Assembly: GCA_014324115.1 (NCBI GenBank) | Contig: JACOMS010000035.1 | Location: 1-35,384, forward strand | Reading direction: 5' to 3' | Source: Hyphomonadaceae bacterium | GTDB taxonomy: Bacteria; Pseudomonadota; Alphaproteobacteria; Caulobacterales; Maricaulaceae | DNA: 35,384 nt | Shown here: piece by piece, positions 1-8,166 of the stretch | How the letters are laid out: each line of letters starts with the position of its first letter | Numbering within the stretch: position 1 is the stretch's first letter | Position numbers and translations under genes: made by a program | The notes under the pieces: model-generated | Told to the model about the DNA's origin: nothing | Database searches by the model: none | The model's input: the letters and a program-made list of their open reading frames with translations, nothing else

Positions 1-37
1 AGGATTTCTGTTTAGCGACAAATTCGGCTTGGGGTTT

Positions 38-225
38 GCTGTGCAGCCCGCCCCGATTGAGAGGGGATTGAAACGACACGAAAGTGATAATTTTTGCCAT
101 TTTGACCTCCTGTGCTGTGCAGCCCGCCCCGATTGAGAGGGGATTGAAACGTCTTTATACTCGGCCTCTACCCCGTCATATTCTCTGAGCTGTGCAGCCC
201 GCCCCGATTGAGAGGGGATTGAAAC
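38..225 (+). CRISPR. Distal end of a CRISPR array: three 37-nt repeats
   Basis: Three identical 37-nt repeats lie at 38-74, 114-150 and 189-225. Each begins GCTGTGCAGC, has a short CCCC/GGGG stem and ends GGGGATTGAAAC. The spacers between them are 39 nt (75-113) and 38 nt (151-188). A further 37 nt (1-37) to the left looks like a whole spacer whose outer repeat is outside the window. After the last repeat only 12 nt of a spacer (226-237) remain before an IS end. The ATTGAAAC 3' end is the usual 5' handle of many type I and type III crRNAs, so transcription probably runs left to right, the leader is off the left edge, and these are the oldest spacers. No cas gene is visible, so I do not assign a subtype. 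Confidence 0.95.
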
Positions 226-237
226 ACTACGGAACTA

Positions 238-493
238 GGGTCAGGACCTATTAATCTAATGGGTTCCCTCGCATCGTAATGTGTGATTCATGTGTTGCAA
301 AGGAGGTTTTGCGATGGGTGATCTGTTTATGTTATCAGAATAGGGACTTGCCTGGATTGAACCGTTTTTCCCCCTGCCCCGTGGTGTGGGGCGTGTGGGT
401 GACTGCAAAGTGATTTCGGGCATTATTCATGTCATCAGGAACGGTCTGCGCTGGCGGGATGCGTCTTTGGAGTACGGGCCCTGCAAAACCTTG
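238..493 (+). mobile_element. IS5-family element, truncated left end
   Basis: The inverted-repeat end GGGTCAGGACCTATTAATC begins at 238. It is preceded by CTA, giving the CTAG-type target seen for IS5/IS427-group elements. The sequence from 238 to about 493 is a close but diverged copy of the one starting at 35155, including the leader before the transposase ATG. Similarity to IS5 transposases stops after about 493, at codons for Lys-Thr-Leu, and the rest of the element is missing. It sits directly against the CRISPR array and appears to have inserted into a spacer. Confidence 0.85.
314..493 (+). pseudogene. IS5 transposase N-terminal fragment with internal stop
   Basis: The frame from ATG 314 starts MGDLFMLSE and then meets a TAG at the codon that is GAA in the copy at 35231. 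It continues with the IS5 orfA-like text IEPFFPLPRGV, a DCKVISGIIHVIRNGLRW block and a GPCKTL motif before homology ends. An AGGAGG ribosome binding site at 302-307 is kept. The internal stop plus the lost C-terminal two thirds make this a dead copy. Confidence 0.85.
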
Positions 494-637
494 CCTCGCG
501 CATTCCGATATATAAAGCCCCAAGCATCGCATTTGCCGGGTCAGTAACGCTTCATTGTTCAGGGAACACGATTTTTTGACGTCCGGCGGGCGGCAATCCA
601 CATGTTTTCACCCTGAACACGGGACATAGTTGACGGT
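494..637. other. Unassigned DNA between IS remnant and SDR gene
   Basis: No coding frame with recognisable similarity. There is an 8-bp inverted repeat GTTCAGGG (557-564) / CCCTGAAC (611-618), which could act in termination of the leftward SDR transcript but lacks a T-run. This stretch may include what remained on the far side of the IS deletion. Confidence 0.4.
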
Positions 638-1423
638 TTAACGCGGGGGCATGCGGGCACCCGCGTCTGTGCGGATATATTCGCCGTTAATATAGACATT
701 TTCACACATGAAAGCTGCCAGCTCGCCAAACTCTCCGGGTTGTCCGAAACGGTTCGGGAATTGGAGATGCGCGTTCAGGCTTTCCTTCACTGCCGGTTTC
801 ATCTGTTCATAAATCGGCGTTTCGTAAAAACCCGGCAGGATGGTATTTACACGAATGCCTTCATTGGCGAGATCCCTCGCCATCGGCAGCGCCATAGCCA
901 GAATACCGCCTTTGGAAGATGAATAGGCCACCTGTCCGACTTGGCCGTCCTGCGCAGCGACAGAGGCTGTACTGATGATCACGCCGCGTTCCCCGTCCGG
1001 CGCGGTCGGCCCCAGCGTCATCATACCAGCGGCGGATTTGGAGGCGCAGATGAAGGAACCGATCAGGTTGATATTGATGATGCGCGTGTAATAGGTGACG
1101 TCATGGGCCATGATCTCGCCTGTATCGCGCTTGCGAGAAACCGTTTTCATGGCTCCGCCAATACCGGCGCAGTTGATCATGATCCGTTCCTGCCCGATAG
1201 CGGCGCGGACAAAATCCAGACCTTCGTCGACACTATCAGCACTGGAGACGTCAACCTTTGCAAAGACACCACCGATCTCGCCAGCCACTTTCCGGCCGCG
1301 CCCGGCGTTCATATCAAACAGGCCGACTTTGACGCCTCTATCCGCAAGGACACGGGCGGTTGCCTCGCCAAGGCCGGAGGCCCCGCCTGTAACAATGGCG
1401 GAAATATCGGAATTGAGTTTCAT
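638..1423 (-). CDS. SDR-family oxidoreductase, HSD17B10-like
   Basis: This is a 261-residue short-chain dehydrogenase/reductase of the classical type, a cytosolic NAD(P)-dependent enzyme that oxidises or reduces hydroxy/keto groups. The N-terminal nucleotide-binding motif TGGASGLG is at residues 12-19, the NCAG motif at about 84-87, and the catalytic set is Ser154, Tyr167 and Lys171 (ASVAAQDGQVGQVAYSSSK region). The sequence around the active site and the PGFYETP segment resemble type II 3-hydroxyacyl-CoA dehydrogenase, so fatty acid or branched-chain amino acid beta-oxidation is a likely role, but the substrate is inferred. It is transcribed alone, leftward, toward the IS remnant, and is full length for the family. 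Confidence 0.88.
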   Translation of the reverse strand: MKLNSDISAIVTGGASGLGEATARVLADRGVKVGLFDMNAGRGRKVAGEIGGVFAKVDVSSADSVDEGLDFVRAAIGQERIMINCAGIGGAMKTVSRKRDTGEIMAHDVTYYTRIININLIGSFICASKSAAGMMTLGPTAPDGERGVIISTASVAAQDGQVGQVAYSSSKGGILAMALPMARDLANEGIRVNTILPGFYETPIYEQMKPAVKESLNAHLQFPNRFGQPGEFGELAAFMCENVYINGEYIRTDAGARMPPR

Positions 1424-1532
1424 ACTATCCTCTTGCAGTTATAGACACACGGCTCGTTTACAAAAATTTCGACACCATAACGCCTGCCACAACAGGCTCA
1501 ACAATAAAAATAAAGGATGAGCGTGTCGGGAT

Positions 1533-2252
1533 TCAGGGTGTATATCTGGCCGCAGAAGCAATCCGTCCATCGTTGCGCTCATGCAAAAGCAACGCATAGG
1601 ATTTTCCGACGGTAACCTGATCCCGGGCGACAACCTCCAGCGTCATGGACGTGTCCCAGACACCCAAATCCTCAGCGTCAGTCACAACATTGGACAAAGT
1701 CAGGGTATGCCCGCGATTTTCACCGGCTGTTACCGGTACACTTTGCGGACCGTGAACGTATTCGATCAATATAGCACCGTATTTTCCGGATGGCCTGTCA
1801 ACATGTCCTGTCAGGCCCGGTCCGCTTAATTTGAGTGTCATTGCGGGTCGGTCAGCAGCTAACACCATGGAGAGGGCATCGCGGTCGGAATAGTATGCGC
1901 CGTGACTCATTCCGTTGAGTACAATTTGCGGCGTGTAGAGATTGGCCATGTCGAAAAATTCGCTGTAAGCCCGCTGCCTGTCCGTGAATTCCGGATCGGC
2001 AAATGTATCCTTCCAACCGAGATAGTCCCAATAGGTGACGCCGTAAGACAGGGCTAACGTGCCCTGTTCTTCGGCCATGCGATTGACAAGCCCGTTTGCC
2101 GACGGACATGAGGAACAACCCTGCGACGTGAACAACTCGACTACGCGTAATATATCGTCCGCTTTCGGGATATTCTCGCCCGTGGAATCATCTGCCGCAG
2201 CGGCGGCGGACAAGGCCGTAAAAACAAGCACGCATACAATCAGTATCCTCAT
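1533..2252 (-). CDS. Secreted DUF1223 thioredoxin-like protein
   Basis: I chose the ATG at 2252 because it places a clean signal peptide at the N-terminus: MRIL, a hydrophobic stretch and an Ala-rich cleavage region around residues 15-21. An earlier start at 2276 would add eight polar residues in front. The mature protein begins VELFTSQGCSSCPSA, with a CxxC pair at Cys46/Cys49, the hallmark of DUF1223 proteins, which have a thioredoxin-like fold and are exported. A YTPQIVLNG segment follows at about residue 115, also typical. The 239-residue length is normal. Function is unknown; a periplasmic redox role is inferred from the fold. It lies 109 nt upstream of the SDR gene on the same strand and may be co-transcribed with it. 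It is divergent from fabA. Confidence 0.85.
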   Translation of the reverse strand: MRILIVCVLVFTALSAAAAADDSTGENIPKADDILRVVELFTSQGCSSCPSANGLVNRMAEEQGTLALSYGVTYWDYLGWKDTFADPEFTDRQRAYSEFFDMANLYTPQIVLNGMSHGAYYSDRDALSMVLAADRPAMTLKLSGPGLTGHVDRPSGKYGAILIEYVHGPQSVPVTAGENRGHTLTLSNVVTDAEDLGVWDTSMTLEVVARDQVTVGKSYALLLHERNDGRIASAARYTP

Positions 2253-2411
2253 GTTCCGGCACTTACACCCGCCCACTAAAAGCTTCCACCTAACACTGCA
2301 TCACATATCAGTGAATGATAAATATATGGCACCCGGCAAGTTCACAACTGATTCGGGGGTGGCTTTTCCGCGCCCACACCCCTAATGTGCAGCGTTGACA
2401 AGAGGCCTTAT

Positions 2412-2936
2412 ATGAAAAAAATACAAAATTCCTACACCTATGATGACCTCATCACGAGCGGTAGTGAAAGCCTGTTCGGTGATGGTAATGCCAGGCTGCC
2501 CTCGCCGCCCATGCTTATGCTTGACCGGATTTTGCATATTTCCGAGGAGGGCGGCGCGTTCAATAAAGGCCATATCATTGCGGAGCTCGATATCAAACCC
2601 GACCTCTGGTTTTTTGACTGCCATTTCAAGGGGGACCCGGTAATGCCGGGCTGCCTGGGTCTGGACGCCATGTGGCAGCTGGTTGGATTTTTCCTCGGCT
2701 GGAGCGGCTCGCCGGGGTACGGACGAGCGCTGGGGGTTGGCGAGTTGAAATTCACCGGGCAGGTGACACAGGATATCAAGCTGGTAAGATATGAGGTTGA
2801 CATTAAGCGCGTTGTCCGCCGCTCGTTGGTTCTGGGTATTGCAGATGCGGTACTCAAAGCCGATGGTGAAGTGATCTATAGAGCCAGAGGCCTGCGTGCA
2901 GGCCTGTTCCAACCGTACCAGATGGAGGCGAAATGA
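2412..2936 (+). CDS. fabA: 3-hydroxydecanoyl-ACP dehydratase/isomerase FabA
   Basis: FabA dehydrates 3-hydroxyacyl-ACP and isomerises trans-2- to cis-3-decenoyl-ACP, the branch point to unsaturated fatty acids. The ATG at 2412 gives 174 residues, matching the family (about 170), and starts just before the conserved SYTYDDL segment. An in-frame ATG at 2385 would add nine residues with no support. The active-site His71 ([13 protein letters not shown]) and Asp85 ([12 protein letters not shown]) are both present, as is the [11 protein letters not shown] strand. The stop overlaps the fabB start (ATGATG), so the two are translationally coupled. The 159 nt upstream separate it from the divergent DUF1223 gene; I see no clear operator there. 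Confidence 0.97.
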   Translation: MKKIQNSYTYDDLITSGSESLFGDGNARLPSPPMLMLDRILHISEEGGAFNKGHIIAELDIKPDLWFFDCHFKGDPVMPGCLGLDAMWQLVGFFLGWSGSPGYGRALGVGELKFTGQVTQDIKLVRYEVDIKRVVRRSLVLGIADAVLKADGEVIYRARGLRAGLFQPYQMEAK

Positions 2937-4159
2937 TGCGCCGGGTCGTTGTAACGGGTATGGGGATTATATCCTGCATCGGGAATAATAAATCTGAAGT
3001 CACCGAGAGCCTGAAAGTCGGGCGATCCGGGATCACTTTTGACAAAAAACAGGCGGAGCTCGGCTTTCGCTCCTGCGTTTCCGGACGACCGACCGCTGAC
3101 CCGAAAAAGCACGTGCACAAGCGCACATATCGCTTCATGGGTGAAGCAGCGGGTTGGGCAGCCATGGCCATGGATGAAGCATTGGGGGATGCCGGGTTGT
3201 CCGCTGATGAAGTTTCTGACCCGCGCATCGGCATTATCGCTGGATCAGGCGGGCCGTCCGCGCTGGAAATTGTCCGCGCAGCGGATATACTGCGCGCACA
3301 GGGCTCGCCTAAGCGCATCGGGCCATTTGCGGTGCCCAAAGCCATGTCTTCGACAATTTCAGCGACTTTGGCCACACACTATCAAATCAAAGGCGTGAAC
3401 TATTCCATCACCTCGGCCTGTACCACATCGCTGCACTGTATTGGGGCGGCAGCTGAACAAATTCAGTGGGGGAAGCAGGATATGATGTTCGCTGGCGGCG
3501 GCGAGGAACTGGAATGGCCGCTGACGTCTTTGTTTGACGCCATGGGCGCGATAAGCAGTAAACATAATGAGGTGCCGGAAACGGCGTCGCGCGCCTTTGA
3601 CGTCAATCGCGACGGCTTCGTCATTGCCGGAGGAGCCGGCATGGTTGTCCTGGAAGAATATGAGCGGGCTGTAGCTCGCGGTGCCAAAATTTACGCCGAA
3701 ATCGTCGGATATGGATCCACATCTGATGGCTATGATATGGTCGCACCAAGTGGTGAAGGTGGCGAACGCGCCATGCGAATGGCCATGAAAGAGGCGGCAG
3801 ACAATGGAGTTTCAGATATTGACTTCATCAATCCCCACATGACCTCGACACCCGTTGGTGATGCGGCCGAATCCGCGTCGATTCATAGCATTTGGGGGGA
3901 AACCGGCCCGATGGTCTCGGCCACAAAATCCATGACAGGCCACAGCCTCGGCGGGGCAGGCGTGCAAGAGGCGATCTATTCCTTACTGATGATGGAGCAT
4001 GGATTTATCGCGCCAAGTATCAATATCTTTGAACTTGATCCGGGAATTCCGCCGATCAACATTGTAACCGAGACACGGGAAGCGGGTGTCAAGGCGTTTA
4101 TGTCCAATTCCTTCGGCTTTGGCGGAACGAACGGCTCCGTCGTTTTCAGCAAGGTTTAG
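2933..4159 (+). CDS. fabB: 3-oxoacyl-ACP synthase I FabB
   Basis: Beta-ketoacyl-ACP synthase I elongates acyl-ACP with malonyl-ACP and is needed for cis-unsaturated chains, working with FabA. The 408-residue protein has the full Cys-His-His triad: Cys163 in [11 protein letters not shown], a His in [11 protein letters not shown] near residue 303, and a His in [12 protein letters not shown] near 338. The C-terminal [10 protein letters not shown] glycine loop is intact. Two ATGs (2933 and 2936) are possible; the first overlaps the fabA stop by four bases. The usual alphaproteobacterial third gene fabI does not follow; accD comes next after five bases. Confidence 0.97.
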   Translation: MMRRVVVTGMGIISCIGNNKSEVTESLKVGRSGITFDKKQAELGFRSCVSGRPTADPKKHVHKRTYRFMGEAAGWAAMAMDEALGDAGLSADEVSDPRIGIIAGSGGPSALEIVRAADILRAQGSPKRIGPFAVPKAMSSTISATLATHYQIKGVNYSITSACTTSLHCIGAAAEQIQWGKQDMMFAGGGEELEWPLTSLFDAMGAISSKHNEVPETASRAFDVNRDGFVIAGGAGMVVLEEYERAVARGAKIYAEIVGYGSTSDGYDMVAPSGEGGERAMRMAMKEAADNGVSDIDFINPHMTSTPVGDAAESASIHSIWGETGPMVSATKSMTGHSLGGAGVQEAIYSLLMMEHGFIAPSINIFELDPGIPPINIVTETREAGVKAFMSNSFGFGGTNGSVVFSKV

Positions 4160-4164
4160 ACCCC

Positions 4165-5049
4165 GTGAACTGGCTGAGTAAAATTACGCCGCCCGGCGTT
4201 AAAAGTATTTTCCCCAAAAAAAACGGCCCGGATGATCTCTGGCTGAAATGTCCGAAATCAGGCGAAATGGTATTTACAAGCGACCTGCCGGGGCTACTCC
4301 ACGTCACGCCCGCCGGACATCATCTGCGTATTGGACCGAAAGACCGGTTTGATTATACTTTTGATGAAGCTGCTTATACGGAGGTGCCAACACCTGAAGT
4401 TACGAACGATCCACTAAAGTTCAAGGATAACAAGAAATACACCGACAGATTGAAAACGGCTTGCGCCAGTACCGGGCAGGACGACGTCATGTCCATCGCT
4501 GTCGGAAAAATACACGGCATTGAAACCGTCATCCTCGTGCAGAATTTTTCGTTCATGGGCGGCTCCCTTGGTATGGCCGGTGGTGAGGGGTTTATTCAGG
4601 CCTGCGATGTTGCCGCAGACCGTAAATTACCGCTTGTCGCATTTACCGCCGCGGGCGGTGCGCGCATGCAGGAAGGTGCGCTGTCCCTGATGCAAATGCC
4701 GCGTACGACCATTGCCGTGCAGGAACTGCGTGAAGCCCGTTTGCCATACATTGTTGTACTTTGCGATCCGACCACAGGCGGGGTCACGGCCAGCTATGCC
4801 ATGTTAGGCGACATTCATCTGGCTGAACCGGGAGCTTTGATCGGCTTTGCCGGGCCGCGCGTAATTGAGGAAACCATCCGTGAGAAACTGCCCGAGGGGT
4901 TTCAACGCGCTGAATTTCTGAAAGAAAAAGGCATGATTGACCGCGTCGTTCACCGCAGGGATATGCGGGCCACTTTGGCGCGGATTCTGTCCGTGCTCAC
5001 CGGGCAGGATGCCAAATTCCCGCACGAGGCCGAACAGGTCAATGTCTGA
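4165..5049 (+). CDS. accD: Acetyl-CoA carboxylase carboxyltransferase subunit beta
   Basis: AccD is the beta half of the carboxyltransferase that makes malonyl-CoA, in complex with AccA. The start is GTG at 4165, five bases after fabB, and the 294-residue length is normal. The crotonase-like core is intact: GGSLGMAGGE, the oxyanion loops AAGGARMQEG and DPTTGGVTASYAMLGD, then GFAGPRVIEETIREKLPEGFQ. The N-terminal zinc ribbon is degenerate: the first Cys is kept (LKCPKSGEM) but the second is Ser and the second CPxC is TPAG, leaving one of four ligands. Other alphaproteobacterial AccD proteins also lack these cysteines. Placement between fabB and folC fits fatty-acid supply. The end overlaps folC by eight bases. 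Confidence 0.96.
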   Translation: MNWLSKITPPGVKSIFPKKNGPDDLWLKCPKSGEMVFTSDLPGLLHVTPAGHHLRIGPKDRFDYTFDEAAYTEVPTPEVTNDPLKFKDNKKYTDRLKTACASTGQDDVMSIAVGKIHGIETVILVQNFSFMGGSLGMAGGEGFIQACDVAADRKLPLVAFTAAGGARMQEGALSLMQMPRTTIAVQELREARLPYIVVLCDPTTGGVTASYAMLGDIHLAEPGALIGFAGPRVIEETIREKLPEGFQRAEFLKEKGMIDRVVHRRDMRATLARILSVLTGQDAKFPHEAEQVNV

Positions 5050-6346
5050 TTCAGACTCTGCACTGGAGAAGGCACTGAATGAGTTAACGCGATTTCATCC
5101 CAGAAAAATTGATCTGGGATTGGAGCGGATCGAATGTGCCTTGAGAACACTCGACAACCCGCATCTGAAACTTCCCCCCGTCGTCCATGTAGCCGGAACC
5201 AACGGCAAAGGTTCGACCGTCGCGTTTCTACGGGCTATTGCGGAGGCACAGGGCTTGAAGGCGCATGCCTATACTTCCCCGCATCTGGTGCGGTTCAATG
5301 AACGCATTGTCGTCGCGTCTGAACAGATTGATGACAAAGTACTCATCGACGTCCTGGAACGGGTGCGCGTTTCCAGTGGCGGCTCACCCCTGTCGTTTTT
5401 CGAGGCCACAACAACAGCTGCCTTTCTGGCGTTCTCGGAGGCGCAAGCGGACATTTGCATTATCGAAGTCGGTCTTGGCGGGCGCCATGATGCGACCAAT
5501 GTTATTGATCATCCCAGCGTCTGCGCAATTACTCCTATTGGTTATGATCACGCTGAATTTCTCGGCCGTGATCTTGCCGGGATAGCGCGGGAAAAAGCCG
5601 GTATCATGAAATGGAAAGTACCGGTATTTGTCGGCCCACAATCCGATCTCGTCAGTACGGTACTGGATGACGAAGCTGCCAGGACGAAGTCACCCATCCG
5701 CTACTGGGGGCAGGATCATCAGGCTTATACACAAAATGGGCGGATGGTGTTTGAAGACGACACGGAAGTGATGGATCTGCCTCTGCCCCGCCTGTCCGGT
5801 TGTCACCAAATCATGAATGCCGGGCTCGCTGTGGCATTGGCCAAGCATCTGCAAATTTCCCGTGACATCATCGCCGCAGGACTGGAAACCGTGAATTGGC
5901 CAGCGCGCCTGCAGAGGCTTACTACAGGTCGGCTCGTGGACATAGTTTCAAAAGTTGATGGGGAGCTCTGGCTTGACGGCGGCCACAACCCGCATGCCGC
6001 AATCGCTGTATCTGCTGCCATGGCTGACATGAAAACCCGCCAAAGTCGTCCGCTTATCCTCGTGACCGGTATGTTGGCCAATAAAGATATTGGCGGGTTT
6101 CTTGATTCTTTCGCGGGATTGGCGCAATGCTTGGTCGGCGTATCCATTCCGAACCAAATGTCCGCCGCGCCGAAAGTACTGGCGGAACTGGCCAAAAACA
6201 GGGGCCTGCAAAGCGTGATGGCCAATACTGTCAGGGAGGCTATCACCCTGATTGTCAATGCCTATGAAAAACGGGACACACCTCCCCGCATACTCATATG
6301 CGGCTCGCTATTTCTGGCGGGAGAGGTGCTTAAAGAGAACGGTTAG
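5042..6346 (+). CDS. folC: Bifunctional folylpolyglutamate/dihydrofolate synthase
   Basis: FolC adds glutamate to dihydropteroate and to folates, using ATP. The ATG at 5042 lies inside the accD 3' end and gives 434 residues; a longer in-frame opening from 4937 only reads accD out of frame. Landmarks of the Mur-ligase-like fold are the P-loop VAGTNGKGST at residues 50-59, the SPHLVRFNERI substrate loop, FEATTTAAF, VGLGGRHDATN, the ITPIGYDHAEFLG segment and LDGGHNPHA in the C-terminal domain. The accD-folC pair is common in this class, often after trpA, which is not here. The last bases overlap the convergent zinc-protein gene by four. Confidence 0.96.
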   Translation: MSDSDSALEKALNELTRFHPRKIDLGLERIECALRTLDNPHLKLPPVVHVAGTNGKGSTVAFLRAIAEAQGLKAHAYTSPHLVRFNERIVVASEQIDDKVLIDVLERVRVSSGGSPLSFFEATTTAAFLAFSEAQADICIIEVGLGGRHDATNVIDHPSVCAITPIGYDHAEFLGRDLAGIAREKAGIMKWKVPVFVGPQSDLVSTVLDDEAARTKSPIRYWGQDHQAYTQNGRMVFEDDTEVMDLPLPRLSGCHQIMNAGLAVALAKHLQISRDIIAAGLETVNWPARLQRLTTGRLVDIVSKVDGELWLDGGHNPHAAIAVSAAMADMKTRQSRPLILVTGMLANKDIGGFLDSFAGLAQCLVGVSIPNQMSAAPKVLAELAKNRGLQSVMANTVREAITLIVNAYEKRDTPPRILICGSLFLAGEVLKENG

Positions 6347-6531
6347 CGGCGGTCAACCCCTGCCTGATCAAGACGAAATAACTGATTGCAGTATTTGCAT
6401 CGGACTTTGGTATCCTGCCCCATATCCAGCCACACCTTCGGATGACCCAGCACCCCCCCACCCCCATCACAGGCCACGCGGTGTTTCGTTACGATGATGG
6501 CGACTTCCGTGCCGGACGTAATATTTGACAT
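6343..6531 (-). CDS. Zinc-finger protein, NDUFS6-like (zf-CHCC)
   Basis: This 62-residue protein has the spaced ligands of the zf-CHCC family: Cys21, His30 in CDGGGGVLGHPKVWL, then Cys45 and Cys48 in VRCKYCNQLF. The family is the bacterial relative of the mitochondrial complex I subunit NDUFS6, which in alphaproteobacteria belongs to respiratory NADH dehydrogenase. Binding to complex I is inferred from the family, not from neighbours, as no nuo genes are here. It is convergent with folC, sharing four bases. The sequence ends at Arg-Arg just after the finger, as in its relatives. Confidence 0.88.
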   Translation of the reverse strand: MSNITSGTEVAIIVTKHRVACDGGGGVLGHPKVWLDMGQDTKVRCKYCNQLFRLDQAGVDRR

Positions 6532-6644
6532 TTATCACTCTTCATCTATGACGCTTTTAGTGTGTGGCGTTTTATTCGTCTCACCGGGATTTGAGATAAT
6601 TGCCCCGCCCCCGACGGTCAATTCCAATTGAGAGCTTCACCCAA

Positions 6645-7592
6645 ATGAACCCAACCCCCGCCATTGAGGTTTCCGACCTGACCAAGACCTATCGCAGGAG
6701 TCGTAAAAGCCCGGCCAAAATTGCGCTGAAGGGTATTGATCTGATTGTGCCGCGTGGGTCAATTTTTGGCTTGCTTGGCCCGAATGGAGCGGGGAAGTCG
6801 ACACTTATCAACATCCTCGCCGGGCTGGTCATAAAGTCGGAAGGCACGGCGAAAATTTGCGGTTTTGATATCGACACCCACACACGACAGGCACGGGCTT
6901 CCATCGGTGTCGTGCCACAGGAAATTGCCATGGATGTCTTTTTCACCCCGCTGCAGGCACTTGAGAATCAAGCCGGATATTACGGTGTGCCCAAGTCCGA
7001 GCGCCGGAGCGAAGAAATTTTGGCCGTGTTGGGCCTGTCCGACAAACGTGACGCCTATGTCCGGCAGCTCTCAGGCGGAATGAAGCGCAGGTTACTCATA
7101 GGCAAAGCACTTGTTCATAATCCGCCCGTGCTAATCCTTGATGAGCCGACAGCAGGTGTGGACATTGATCTGCGGCGTCAACTTTGGGATTATGTTCAGG
7201 AGCTTCACTGGCAAGGCACAACCGTCATCCTTACAACCCATTATCTTGAAGAAGCCGAGGCATTATGCGACCGCATCGCCATCATCCATAACGGCGAAAT
7301 CGCCGCTAACGAGAAGAAGAACACACTGTTATCCCGCCTAGATCAACGCACACTTGTCATCACGCCAACCGAAAACCTGGACGTTATGCCGGAAGGTTTG
7401 ACGGAGCTTGACGCGACCATCTCGGAAAACGGACACCTGCGCATCAACTACCGCACTGGCAAAGACTCCATTTCCGGTATGCTTAATATCGTCAAGGCAG
7501 CCGGACTCTCCATTGCCGACCTCCGGACCGAGGAACCCGATCTTGAAGATGTATTCATGGCGGTGACTTATGATCAGAATGGAGCTTCCTGA
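6645..7592 (+). CDS. ABC transporter ATP-binding protein (ABC-2 export type)
   Basis: A 315-residue ATPase subunit that would energise an ABC-2 type exporter at the inner membrane. Walker A GPNGAGKST is at residues 45-53, a Q-loop PQE at 91-93, the signature LSGGMKRR at 142-149, Walker B LILDEP at 163-168 and the switch His199. The region after residue 220 is the extension typical of the CcmA/YadG-like branch, ending with LEDVFMAVT. I prefer ATG 6645 to the TTG at 6600, since family homology starts with AIEVSDLTKTY. No permease gene adjoins it: upstream is the convergent-side zinc protein, downstream an unrelated membrane gene on the other strand, whose 3' end overlaps this one by 38 bases. 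Confidence 0.92.
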   Translation: MNPTPAIEVSDLTKTYRRSRKSPAKIALKGIDLIVPRGSIFGLLGPNGAGKSTLINILAGLVIKSEGTAKICGFDIDTHTRQARASIGVVPQEIAMDVFFTPLQALENQAGYYGVPKSERRSEEILAVLGLSDKRDAYVRQLSGGMKRRLLIGKALVHNPPVLILDEPTAGVDIDLRRQLWDYVQELHWQGTTVILTTHYLEEAEALCDRIAIIHNGEIAANEKKNTLLSRLDQRTLVITPTENLDVMPEGLTELDATISENGHLRINYRTGKDSISGMLNIVKAAGLSIADLRTEEPDLEDVFMAVTYDQNGAS

Positions 7593-8121
7593 TAGTCCAC
7601 ACACATAATCCTGCAACAGTCATCAGGAGGCTCACGATAATGGTCGGTGTGTAGGCTGTGAATTTAAGCGCAGTCGCAAGACCGGCTAATGTACCTGTGA
7701 GCTCCGACTTTGTGGCCAGGGTGAGCGCTATCAGGCTATCCTCTGTAAAGTCGGCTAGCAGACAAGTTGCAGGAAGAATAAACAGAAAATTCCAGATCGG
7801 CCGCACCAGGTTCATGTGGCGGATGCCAAAGGCGATGAGAGCTTTGCACAAAAGCGCCATCAGGATCATGAAGGGCACGTCGAGAATGAGGGCAACATAC
7901 TTGGTGCGACGGTCGCTCTCTTCCAGTTGTGACAGAGCCTCAACAGCTTGGGCACCCGTGTAAAAGCCGCGTCCTTCAAGGGGCAATCCCGGTCCCAACG
8001 TCGAGAGTTTGGCGTAAGGACCGAGGGCGGTGTACCAGTAAGAATAGGCAAGAGTAACAGCCAGGAGCACCGGAATGTGCCAGCCACGTAATCTGTGAAA
8101 GCGTGAATTACCTGGCGCCAT
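7555..8121 (-). CDS. Predicted four-helix membrane protein, unknown function
   Basis: I do not recognise this 188-residue protein. It has about four hydrophobic segments: near residues 14-30, 77-97, 107-125 and 155-178. Between the first two is a soluble loop with FYTGAQAVEAL and SDRRTKY, and an acidic LADFTEDS motif follows the third. It is last in the long minus-strand run, 45 bases after trxA, and its 3' end overlaps the convergent ABC ATPase gene by 38 bases. A small hairpin covers its start codon. It could in principle be a partner of that ATPase, but it has no ABC-2 permease signature and lies on the opposite strand. Confidence 0.7.
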   Translation of the reverse strand: MAPGNSRFHRLRGWHIPVLLAVTLAYSYWYTALGPYAKLSTLGPGLPLEGRGFYTGAQAVEALSQLEESDRRTKYVALILDVPFMILMALLCKALIAFGIRHMNLVRPIWNFLFILPATCLLADFTEDSLIALTLATKSELTGTLAGLATALKFTAYTPTIIVSLLMTVAGLCVWTIRKLHSDHKSPP

Positions 8122-8135
8122 GCCTCTTTATGGCG
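8116..8135 (-). promoter_or_regulatory. Hairpin over the start of the membrane gene
   Basis: CGCCAT (8116-8121) and ATGGCG (8130-8135) form a perfect 6-bp stem with an 8-nt loop. Read in the minus direction, the loop carries AAAGAGG, the likely ribosome binding site, and the start ATG lies in the 3' arm of the stem. It could limit translation of the downstream gene relative to trxA. There is no T-run, so it is not a standard terminator. Confidence 0.3.
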
Positions 8136-8166
8136 TGAGACCTGGATGATGTAAAGTCAGACTTAC

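Noticed and set aside
335-601. 88-codon minus-strand frame
   Set aside because: It is antisense to the IS5 transposase fragment, whose plus-strand frame matches the copy at 35231.
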